Made by a program: the position numbers and the translations under genes
Part shown: positions 7,854 through 13,050 of the stretch, piece by piece
Layout of the letters: each line of letters starts with the position of its first letter
How positions within the stretch are numbered: the stretch's first letter is position 1
Source: Thermotoga sp.
Lineage (GTDB): Bacteria; Thermotogota; Thermotogae; B21-G9
Direction: 5' to 3'
NCBI GenBank assembly: GCA_003641545.1
Contig: QNAU01000010.1
Span: forward strand, 1-13,050
Length of the DNA stretch: 13,050 nt
The notes under the pieces: model-generated
Told to the model about the DNA's origin: nothing
Database searches by the model: none
The model's input: only the letters and a program-made list of their open reading frames with translations

Positions 7854-8409
7854 TGAACTCGAAAGGTTCACGAAAATGCTGCTGACGAAGGAGAGGAGAA
7901 GGCACACCATCGGTGTCCTGAATTTTTCCCTTTTCTTAAACGAGAAACATAATCTCGGTTTGGATGAAATGATGATAAGGATCGCAGCTTTGGGGCACGA
8001 TCTCTTCCGCGATGTGGGAGAAAGAAAGATGCTCTTGATAGCCAAAGCGTATGGAATCGAACCCAACGAGATCGAGGCTCGAAAGCCGGTTTTATTGCAT
8101 TCGAAGATAGCTGCGAGATATTTAAAGCGTAAGCTCGGCGAAGGATACGATGAAATTATGGAGGCAGTTGAATACCACACTTCTGGAAGGAGGAATATGG
8201 GAAAACTCGCGAAACTCATATTCATCTCCGATTCTCTGGAGGAGAACAGATCCTTCCCGGGAGTCGAAAAACTCAGAGAAATGGTCATCGAAGATTTCGA
8301 AACGGGATTCTTCGAGGTCTTGAAAAACAAGTTGGAATACGTTATATCCAACGACCTGATTCTATTGCCCGAATCTGTGGAACTGTGGAACTCGATCGTG
8401 ATGATGTGA
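7810..8409 (+). CDS. yqeK: YqeK-like HD-domain phosphohydrolase (symmetrical Ap4A hydrolase)
   Basis: Likely cleaves diadenosine tetraphosphate symmetrically to two ADP, removing a stress nucleotide made by aminoacyl-tRNA synthetases. Seen: HD-domain metal ligands in order: 'RRHTIGV', 'AALGHD', 'VLLHSKIAARYL' and 'AVEYHTSGRRNM', then the strongly YqeK-like 'KLIFISDSLEENRSFPGV'. Known: YqeK proteins bind two metal ions and hydrolyse Ap4A. The family is usually next to nadD and rsfS and often an LCP gene; here only an LCP gene is nearby. Start is uncertain. ATG 7810 gives a 44-base overlap with the upstream gene and 199 residues. TTG 7837 puts the first His at residue 23, closest to the family. 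ATG 7876 has an AAAGG site but would shorten the N-terminus. The tie to an upstream alaS is suggestive, as synthetases generate Ap4A. Confidence 0.87.
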   Translation: MEKESSNTRLNIVIDELERFTKMLLTKERRRHTIGVLNFSLFLNEKHNLGLDEMMIRIAALGHDLFRDVGERKMLLIAKAYGIEPNEIEARKPVLLHSKIAARYLKRKLGEGYDEIMEAVEYHTSGRRNMGKLAKLIFISDSLEENRSFPGVEKLREMVIEDFETGFFEVLKNKLEYVISNDLILLPESVELWNSIVMM

Positions 8410-8412
8410 ATC

Positions 8413-8421
8413 GGCGGTGAT
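8413..8421 (+). promoter_or_regulatory. Extended Shine-Dalgarno before the membrane protein gene
   Basis: GGCGGTGAT matches eight of nine bases of the extended anti-SD complement GGAGGTGAT, placed properly for ATG 8425. It supports this start in the 15-base gap after yqeK. Confidence 0.6.
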
Positions 8422-8424
8422 CAT

Positions 8425-9117
8425 ATGAAAAGGAGAGCACTCAGGCTGAGAAAGAGAAGGAGAATCAACTACCTCATTTTGACGATCACGTTAACGATCG
8501 TGGTGATTTTCACCTATCTTGGATATCTTTATGTGTCCAACTACAACAGTAGGGTGATGAAATCAAACGTGGTTGATTTCATTTTCATCCTCGGGGATCA
8601 CAGGGTCGTGTTCGTCAGGGATTCATCTTCGAGGAGGATTGTTTACCTTGTGATATTTCCTCCTTTCGGTTTCGATGGAAACAGACTCATTTCTCTTCAG
8701 GGATCTCCGGAAATCGTTGCGAGAAACGCTGAAAAAATGTTGGAACTAAAAAAAGCGGATGGAGGAATATACCACCTCTTGTTGAGTGATGATTCGCTTG
8801 AAAAACTCAAGAGGATTTTCAAACTTGAGGATTCTAAAGATTTTCCCGACTTCGTAGAGAAATTCTCAAAGAGGGGTTTTAAATTTCTCGACCTTCTGAA
8901 AATCATCAGGATATCTCGAAATCTTGGATCCAGTGGGAACGTTGGAAAAGCAGAATTTCTCAGATTCTTCAAGGGTGTGGGAAGTAGAGCACTTCTGACA
9001 TACGAGGTGGAAGGATTGACACCCCAACCGATAACGATCAAAGTAGGGGACAGGGAATACAGGAGGATCTACCTTTCCCCGGAAAGTTTGAGAGGTGTGA
9101 GGGAGGTCATCAAATAG
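8425..9117 (+). CDS. Unrecognised single-pass membrane protein next to the LCP gene
   Basis: Not recognised as a known family. Seen: 230 residues. A very basic cytoplasmic tail (residues 1-14, many Arg/Lys) is followed by one membrane helix (about 16-37), which by the positive-inside rule puts the remaining ~190 residues outside the inner membrane. The soluble part begins with strand-like 'VVDFIFILGDHRVVFVRD' and 'RRIVYLVIFPPFGFDGN', then a helical middle, and ends with a beta-like region 'LLTYEVEGLTPQPITIKVGD'. The topology (short basic tail, one helix, a first strand like 'FIFILG') resembles LCP proteins, but the conserved Arg/Asp residues of LCP are missing, so it could at most be a decayed or very distant LCP relative. 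Its stop overlaps the start of the LCP gene by one base (TAGTG), so the two are translationally coupled and probably work together at the envelope. Confidence 0.7.
   Translation: MKRRALRLRKRRRINYLILTITLTIVVIFTYLGYLYVSNYNSRVMKSNVVDFIFILGDHRVVFVRDSSSRRIVYLVIFPPFGFDGNRLISLQGSPEIVARNAEKMLELKKADGGIYHLLLSDDSLEKLKRIFKLEDSKDFPDFVEKFSKRGFKFLDLLKIIRISRNLGSSGNVGKAEFLRFFKGVGSRALLTYEVEGLTPQPITIKVGDREYRRIYLSPESLRGVREVIK
9100..9107 (+). promoter_or_regulatory. Shine-Dalgarno for the LCP gene
   Basis: AGGGAGGT lies within the end of the upstream gene, 9 bases before GTG 9117. It decides this GTG, which overlaps the upstream TAG stop by one base. Confidence 0.65.
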
Positions 9118-10370
9118 TGCAAAGCGCGTTCAAGATAGCGCTTGGAGTTTTCACGATAACATTCGGAATGATAATAATCATCTTCTACCCAATGCCCATC
9201 GTGAACTTCATATATTCCCTGTTCGATGTCGATATACCCGATCCATTCTACATACTCGTTCTCGGGACAGATGATGCGGGTGAGGCTGGAAAGGATAGGA
9301 CGGATTTCATTGGAATAGTCGGATTGAAGATCGATGAGAAGAAGATATTCTTCATGTCCATACCGCGGGATCTCATAGTTGAAGACATGGTGGATGGAAA
9401 GGTTAGGAAGATAAATGCGGTTTACAAGAAACTCGGTTTGAAAACTCTGGAGAATATAATCGAGAATATAGTCGGAATAAGATTGAACAGATACGTAATA
9501 GTGAATTACAGTGCTTTCAAAACTCTCGGTGATAAGCTGGGACCGATAAAGATAGATGTCGAGAAACCCATGCACTACGATGACTACCACCAGGATCTCC
9601 ACATACACTTCGATCCTGGGCTCCACAAAATGAAGGGGAAGGAACTACTCGAATACATAAGATTCAGGCACGATGAGGAAGGAGACATAGGTAGGATGAG
9701 AAGACAGAGAAAAGTCTTGAAAGCCATAATGGAATCGGCAAAGGAGAAGCTGAATCTTTTTACCTTGCCTGCTCTGTTCAGGAAGTTGATGAAAGAGGAT
9801 GTGAAGACTGATATAGACATCGTTGAACTGATAGTTTTATATTGGAAATACAGAGATCTCAATGATATAACTTTTCTGAGCTTCCCGTGCAAGATCAACT
9901 CATCCGGGGATCTCGTGTTGGATAAAGAAAAGCTGGAGAAGCTGAGGAAAAATCTGAAGAATTTTAACTTTGAAGTTGAGGGTGAAAGAACGATAAAGGT
10001 TTTAGTGGTGAAAGCCAACGGAGAAAGCACTTACTCCTTCGAAGCAAGGTTCAGAAAGATTGCTGATGAGGTGAGAAAGAAAGAACCGAGAATTTCCCTG
10101 AGCATCGTGAACATGGCGAATGAACCGAGGATACCAGAATGTATCCGAGGTGAGAATGCGGTGATCGTCCTATCGAATGAGATATGGAAGATGGAAACCA
10201 TGAAGAAAGTTGTGTCTTCCTTTGATATACCGCAGGACAATATCCTTATACCCGGGATCAACTGGAAAATTGAGGATTACTATGAGATCATCGATTCGCT
10301 TGGAAAGAGCAGGATATACATGGTCGTGGATGACTACGACTTCATAATAACGCTGGGCAGGAGGATCTGA
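9117..10370 (+). CDS. LCP (LytR-CpsA-Psr) family cell-wall polymer ligase
   Basis: Known role of the family: transfer of undecaprenyl-diphosphate-linked glycopolymers to peptidoglycan, outside the inner membrane. Seen: 417 residues, an N-terminal membrane helix (about 5-34), then a full LCP domain: 'LVLGTDD' at 47-53, 'DRTD' at 60-63, 'SIPRD' at 81-85, 'KINAVY' at 98-103, and the C-terminal signature 'RFRHDEEGDIGRMRRQ' at 182-197. The Arg and Asp residues that bind the diphosphate are all present, so it should be active. Residues from about 290 form a second domain beginning 'IKVLVVKANGE', placed like the LytR_C domain but without its usual glycine-rich pattern. It is coupled to the preceding membrane protein by a one-base overlap. 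uppS, which makes the lipid carrier, is in the same gene run. The polymer moved in this organism is not known. Confidence 0.9.
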   Translation: MQSAFKIALGVFTITFGMIIIIFYPMPIVNFIYSLFDVDIPDPFYILVLGTDDAGEAGKDRTDFIGIVGLKIDEKKIFFMSIPRDLIVEDMVDGKVRKINAVYKKLGLKTLENIIENIVGIRLNRYVIVNYSAFKTLGDKLGPIKIDVEKPMHYDDYHQDLHIHFDPGLHKMKGKELLEYIRFRHDEEGDIGRMRRQRKVLKAIMESAKEKLNLFTLPALFRKLMKEDVKTDIDIVELIVLYWKYRDLNDITFLSFPCKINSSGDLVLDKEKLEKLRKNLKNFNFEVEGERTIKVLVVKANGESTYSFEARFRKIADEVRKKEPRISLSIVNMANEPRIPECIRGENAVIVLSNEIWKMETMKKVVSSFDIPQDNILIPGINWKIEDYYEIIDSLGKSRIYMVVDDYDFIITLGRRI

Positions 10371-10388
10371 TGTTCCGGAGGTGAGGGA

Positions 10389-11153
10389 ATGGGCGTGCTT
10401 GAAGACTTTTCGCTCGAAGGTAAGGTTGCCATAGTGACTGGTTCGAGCAGAGGACTGGGGCAAGCGATGGCAGTTGCTCTTGCCGAAGCAGGTGCAAGTG
10501 TGGTGGGAGTGGCAAGGAGTGATCAAAGTGAGACGGAAGAAAGGGTGAGAAATTGTGGAGTGGATTTTCTTGCCTTGAAGATAGATCTTCTCGAGGATGG
10601 AGCGCACAGGGAAGTCATGAGAAGATCGGTAGAACATTTTGGAAAGGTTGACATACTTGTCAACAATGCAGGGATGATAAGAAGATCTCCCGCTTTAAAA
10701 TTTGATGAGAAAGATTGGGACGATGTTTTGAAGCTGAATCTCAAGGTTGTGTTCTTCCTGTGCCAAGAGTTCGCTAAGCATGTTGTGGAAAGAGGAGGAA
10801 AGGGTAAGATAATAAACGTCGCATCGATGCTCTCATTTCAAGGAGGAATATTGATATCATCTTACACCGCTTCCAAACATGGAGTTCTTGGTATCACCAA
10901 GATTCTGGCGAATGAGTGGGCTAAATACAACATCAATGTCAACGCCATAGCTCCCGGATACATGGAAACCGAGATGACCCAACCTCTAAGAGATGATGAG
11001 AAGAGGAATACGGAAATACTCTCGAGGATTCCAATGGGAAGATGGGGGAAACCAGAAGATCTCAAAGGAGCTGTCGTGTTCTTAGCGAGTGATGCATCCG
11101 ATTACATCACGGGAATAACCATACCGGTTGATGGAGGATGGTTATCGAGATGA
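10389..11153 (+). CDS. kduD: 2-dehydro-3-deoxy-D-gluconate 5-dehydrogenase (KduD-type short-chain dehydrogenase)
   Basis: Known role of KduD: NAD(H)-dependent interconversion of 2,5-diketo-3-deoxygluconate and 2-keto-3-deoxygluconate in uronate (pectin, alginate, glycosaminoglycan) breakdown; cytoplasmic. Seen: 254 residues, classical SDR. Cofactor motif 'TGSSRGLG' at 18-25, 'NNAG' at 92-95, Asn117, and catalytic Ser146, Tyr159 and Lys163. Several segments match E. coli KduD closely: 'KIINVASMLSFQGGI', 'NEWAKYNINVNAIAPGYM', 'RIPMGRWGKPEDL' and the end 'VDGGWLSR'. This is more specific than generic SDR similarity, though substrate shifts within the family are common. An AGGTGA-type site (GGAGGTGA, 10377-10384) precedes the ATG. 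No kduI, kdgK or transporter genes are nearby, so the gene looks out of its usual catabolic setting. Confidence 0.88.
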   Translation: MGVLEDFSLEGKVAIVTGSSRGLGQAMAVALAEAGASVVGVARSDQSETEERVRNCGVDFLALKIDLLEDGAHREVMRRSVEHFGKVDILVNNAGMIRRSPALKFDEKDWDDVLKLNLKVVFFLCQEFAKHVVERGGKGKIINVASMLSFQGGILISSYTASKHGVLGITKILANEWAKYNINVNAIAPGYMETEMTQPLRDDEKRNTEILSRIPMGRWGKPEDLKGAVVFLASDASDYITGITIPVDGGWLSR

Positions 11154-11161
11154 TTTTTAAA

Positions 11162-11170
11162 AGAGGGGTG
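11162..11170 (+). promoter_or_regulatory. Shine-Dalgarno fixing the start of the MIP18 gene
   Basis: AGAGGGGTG (core AGGGG at 11164-11168) lies 8 bases before GTG 11177. It argues against the farther in-frame ATG 11138, which would overlap kduD and add 13 residues unlike the family. Confidence 0.65.
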
Positions 11171-11176
11171 AAAAAT

Positions 11177-11485
11177 GTGAGGAAGATCACGAAGGAAGAG
11201 GTTATGGATGCTTTGAGAAAAGTTGTAGATCCGGAAATAGGAATAGATATCGTGAGTCTTGGTTTGGTTTATGATGTAAACGTCGATGAGAACAACAACG
11301 TGAAGATAAACATGACCACGACCATACCCGGATGTCCATTAGCTAACGTCATGCTGATGGATGCGAGATGGAAGGTATCGGAGATACCGGATATCGGTGA
11401 GGTTGATGTGAACTTAGTTTGGGATCCACCCTGGACACCCGATAGGATCGATCCAGAGATAAAGAAAAAACTCGGAATAAAGTAA
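11177..11485 (+). CDS. MIP18/DUF59 family protein (Fe-S cluster maturation, TM0487-like)
   Basis: Seen: 102 residues from GTG 11177, equal to the size of Thermotoga TM0487. The fold signature is clear: 'ALRKVVDPEIGIDIVSLGLVYDV', a strand pair around 'NVKINMTTTIPGCPLANV' with the conserved Cys in 'PGCPLA', then 'VNLVWDPPWTPDRI' at the C-terminus. Known: DUF59 proteins (SufT, PaaD, eukaryotic MIP18/CIA2) act in assembly or delivery of iron-sulfur clusters, and the Cys in the P-x-C-P loop is key in several. Inferred: a stand-alone Fe-S targeting factor. No suf genes lie nearby. The gene is 4 bases from prmC, the same pairing as TM0487-TM0488, so the adjacency is old in this phylum. An ATG at 11138 is an alternative start but is poorly supported. 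Confidence 0.9.
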   Translation: MRKITKEEVMDALRKVVDPEIGIDIVSLGLVYDVNVDENNNVKINMTTTIPGCPLANVMLMDARWKVSEIPDIGEVDVNLVWDPPWTPDRIDPEIKKKLGIK

Positions 11486-11489
11486 TGAG

Positions 11490-12323
11490 ATGAAAGTGAG
11501 AGATGTGATCTCAAAGTCGGCAGAATATTTGAGCCGTGTTTCAGATGATCCGAGACTCGAAGCGGAGCTGATAGTTTCGCATTCACTCGGAAAGGATAGA
11601 CTTTGGTTGTACATGAACATGGATCAAGAAATCGGAGAGTGCGAACTCGGGAGAATCAGGGAATTGCTGAAAAGAAGAAGAAAGGATGAGCCTTTACATT
11701 TCCTGCTCGGTTACAAGGAGTTCATGACTTTAAAATTCAGGGTTGAAAGAGGTGTTTTCATTCCGAGGTTTGAAACTGAGGAACTCGTGGAAAGAGTAGT
11801 CATGATATCGAGAGAGAAAGGGTACAAAACCTTTTTGGATCTTGGAACGGGTGTTGGAACCATAGCGATTTCGATAGCGAAGTTTGTGGTTGGTTCAATC
11901 GTTCATGGAGTTGATACATCGGAAAAAGCCTTGAAACTTGCCGAAGAAAATGCACTTGTGAATGAGGTGAAAAATGTTGTATTCCACAGAGGGGATATGA
12001 TCGAATTTCTGAAAGAAAGGTTGGATGATTTTGAGGTCGTGGTGTCGAATCCTCCATATCTTTCGGAATCGGAATGGACGAACTTAGATGACGGGATCAA
12101 ATTTTACGAACCGATGGAAGCCTTCGTTGCGGGAAAGGATGGGATGAAATTTTACAGGATGATCGTTGAAAATATCGTGGATAGAAAAGGAAAGAAAGTA
12201 TTCTTGGAGATATCCCCTCCAAGGAAGGAAAATATCGTGAAGTTGATGGAGAAGTTCAAATTGAACTATAGAATCTTGGACGATCTATCTGGGAGATCGA
12301 GAATTCTGTTCTTCGAAACATAG
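11490..12323 (+). CDS. prmC: Peptide chain release factor N5-glutamine methyltransferase
   Basis: Methylates the Gln of the GGQ motif in RF1 and RF2, raising peptide release efficiency; cytoplasmic. Seen: 277 residues, the usual length. The N-terminal helical domain (about 1-75), which recognises the release factor, is followed by 'IPRFETEELV' (91-100), SAM motif I 'LDLGTGVGTIA' (116-126), an Asp after strand 2 ('GVDTS') and the catalytic 'SNPPY' (186-190). The C-terminal 'DDLSGRSRILFFE' is the family's typical end (D-x-x-G-R-x-R). The family consensus 'RPETE' is 'RFETE' here. No strong Shine-Dalgarno is seen before the ATG, so translation probably follows the upstream gene, 4 bases away. The last 58 bases are also coding for the opposing helicase. 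Confidence 0.96.
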   Translation: MKVRDVISKSAEYLSRVSDDPRLEAELIVSHSLGKDRLWLYMNMDQEIGECELGRIRELLKRRRKDEPLHFLLGYKEFMTLKFRVERGVFIPRFETEELVERVVMISREKGYKTFLDLGTGVGTIAISIAKFVVGSIVHGVDTSEKALKLAEENALVNEVKNVVFHRGDMIEFLKERLDDFEVVVSNPPYLSESEWTNLDDGIKFYEPMEAFVAGKDGMKFYRMIVENIVDRKGKKVFLEISPPRKENIVKLMEKFKLNYRILDDLSGRSRILFFET

Positions 12324-13050
12324 AGCCCTCTCGACTTCACATGTTCGATGAATCTTCTCAGAGTTTCGTTGGAGGAGAGCGTTTCGGAATCTCCTACACA
12401 TATCAATTTTCTCTTGGCTCTGGTCAAGGACACGTTCAACCTTCTCACATCATCCAGAAAACCTATCTCACTTTCCACATTCGATCTGACGAATGATATT
12501 ATTATCAATTCCTTCTCCTTTCCTTGAAAACCATCGACACTGCTGATCTGAACTTCCCATTTCCCGATCTTCTCTCTGATCAACTCCACTTGATCGTCGT
12601 ATGGTGTTATAACTCCCATATCTTCAGCTTTCAATCCTTTGCTCAAGAATTTCGATACGATCCTTTCGACTATCTCGGCTTCCAGTAGGTTGTATCTCGA
12701 TGTGGACCCATATTTCTGAGATTCGTAATGACCACACAATTTTGAAGTATCGATGAAAATTAGAACATTCTTGGGATCCAGAATGGCATCACCATTTTCA
12801 ATTCCAAGATCTTCAAGTGTTATATTCCTCACACTTTCGTGGGTTATCAACTTCCCTTGATAGAACATCCTGTTTGGAAATTCCACCAACTTTTCGTTCA
12901 TCCTATACTGAATCCTCAACATGTATGGTTTCACAACCTTCGAGAGTCTCTCGAACAGGGTGAAGGAAAGAACAGGTTTGGCTTTTTCACTCACTATCGT
13001 TGGTGGAAGCTGTCTGTGATCTCCACTCATCACCAACTTCTTGGATCTCA
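12266..13050 (-). CDS. Superfamily 1 DNA/RNA helicase, UPF1/IGHMBP2-like (N-terminal part outside window)
   Basis: ATP-driven nucleic-acid helicase of the UPF1/Dna2/SMUBP2 group. Only the C-terminal ~260 residues are in the window, and the frame stays open to base 13050, so the gene starts further right. Seen, in order: motif III 'SGDHRQLPPT', 'QYRMNEKLVEFPNRMFYQGKL' (motif IV region), 'EAEIVERIV' and 'GVITPYDDQV', motif V 'VDGFQGKEKELIIISFVRSN', and motif VI 'RRLNVSLTRAKRKL'. These make up the second RecA-like domain. The Walker motifs lie outside. Known relatives include Thermotoga TM0005-like helicases; the exact substrate is not known. The end recognisable as this family ('FIEHVKSRGLY') falls at prmC's stop codon. 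A further 17 residues are read antisense to prmC, with the stop at 12266-12268. Convergent to the + strand operon. Confidence 0.92.
   Translation of the reverse strand, partial: RSKKLVMSGDHRQLPPTIVSEKAKPVLSFTLFERLSKVVKPYMLRIQYRMNEKLVEFPNRMFYQGKLITHESVRNITLEDLGIENGDAILDPKNVLIFIDTSKLCGHYESQKYGSTSRYNLLEAEIVERIVSKFLSKGLKAEDMGVITPYDDQVELIREKIGKWEVQISSVDGFQGKEKELIIISFVRSNVESEIGFLDDVRRLNVSLTRAKRKLICVGDSETLSSNETLRRFIEHVKSRGLYVSKNRILDLPDRSSKIL
12270..12307 (+). repeat. Imperfect inverted repeat inside the prmC/helicase overlap
   Basis: CGATCT (12281-12286) and AGATCG (12294-12299) form a 6-bp stem around a 7-base loop. An outer pair AGAAT (12270-12274) and ATTCT (12303-12307) extends it across an uneven internal loop. 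It lies where the two transcripts converge, but no T-run follows on either strand, so it is not a standard intrinsic terminator. It may simply reflect coding needs. Confidence 0.5.

Noticed and set aside
7773..8351. 192-residue open frame on the - strand
   Set aside because: Antisense to yqeK, which has all HD-domain motifs; Ser-rich shadow composition from the purine-rich + strand.
9069..9626. 185-residue open frame on the - strand
   Set aside because: Antisense to the start of the LCP gene; its odd Tyr/Ile-rich composition is what the reverse of that gene's codons gives.
11138..11176. Longer start (ATG 11138) for the MIP18 gene
   Set aside because: It would overlap kduD and add residues absent from the family; a good ribosome site points to GTG 11177.
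12324..13050. Possible intergenic region with regulatory sites after prmC
   Set aside because: The whole stretch is coding on the - strand with clear helicase motifs.
1..13050. CRISPR arrays, tRNA or rRNA genes, insertion sequences, phage or defence genes
   Set aside because: No direct repeat arrays, no tRNA-like folds or rRNA stretches were noticed, and every coding frame used belongs to a core or envelope-type gene.

Overview
The window reads as chromosomal core DNA from a bacterium of the phylum Thermotogota (Thermotogae). Three things suggest this. A MIP18/DUF59 gene sits directly before prmC, the same adjacency I recall for TM0487-TM0488 of Thermotoga maritima. The AlaRS, ribosome recycling factor and DUF59 proteins look Thermotoga-like. 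Coding strands are rich in purines and use AGA/AGG for Arg and ATA for Ile, as in thermophiles. The first gene looks like an outer-membrane barrel, which fits a diderm 'toga' cell. The genus cannot be fixed from this sequence alone.

Layout: positions 1 to 12323 hold fourteen genes, all on the + strand, with overlaps or gaps of at most 28 bases and no visible terminator or clear promoter between them. In order they are: a secreted beta-barrel-like protein (5' end at the window edge); an RsmC/MJ0882-like methyltransferase; frr; uppS; cdsA; alaS; a DUF503 protein; a secreted DUF4139 protein; a YqeK-like Ap4A hydrolase; an unrecognised single-pass membrane protein; an LCP (LytR-CpsA-Psr) ligase; kduD; a MIP18/DUF59 protein; and prmC. 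A UPF1/IGHMBP2-like superfamily 1 helicase runs in on the - strand from the right edge and overlaps the end of prmC by 58 bp.

Function: the left half joins translation (ribosome recycling, alanyl-tRNA synthesis, probable rRNA methylation) to envelope precursor synthesis (undecaprenyl diphosphate and CDP-diacylglycerol). The middle and right carry envelope or secreted proteins (DUF4139, the membrane protein, LCP), a nucleotide-stress hydrolase, a sugar-acid dehydrogenase, Fe-S maturation and release-factor methylation.

There are no tRNA or rRNA genes, CRISPR arrays, insertion sequences or phage genes. I see no complete novel system. The points most worth a second look are the tail-to-tail coding overlap at prmC/helicase, the unrecognised membrane protein paired with the LCP enzyme, and the secreted DUF4139 protein. 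Every stretch over 300 bases is coding.
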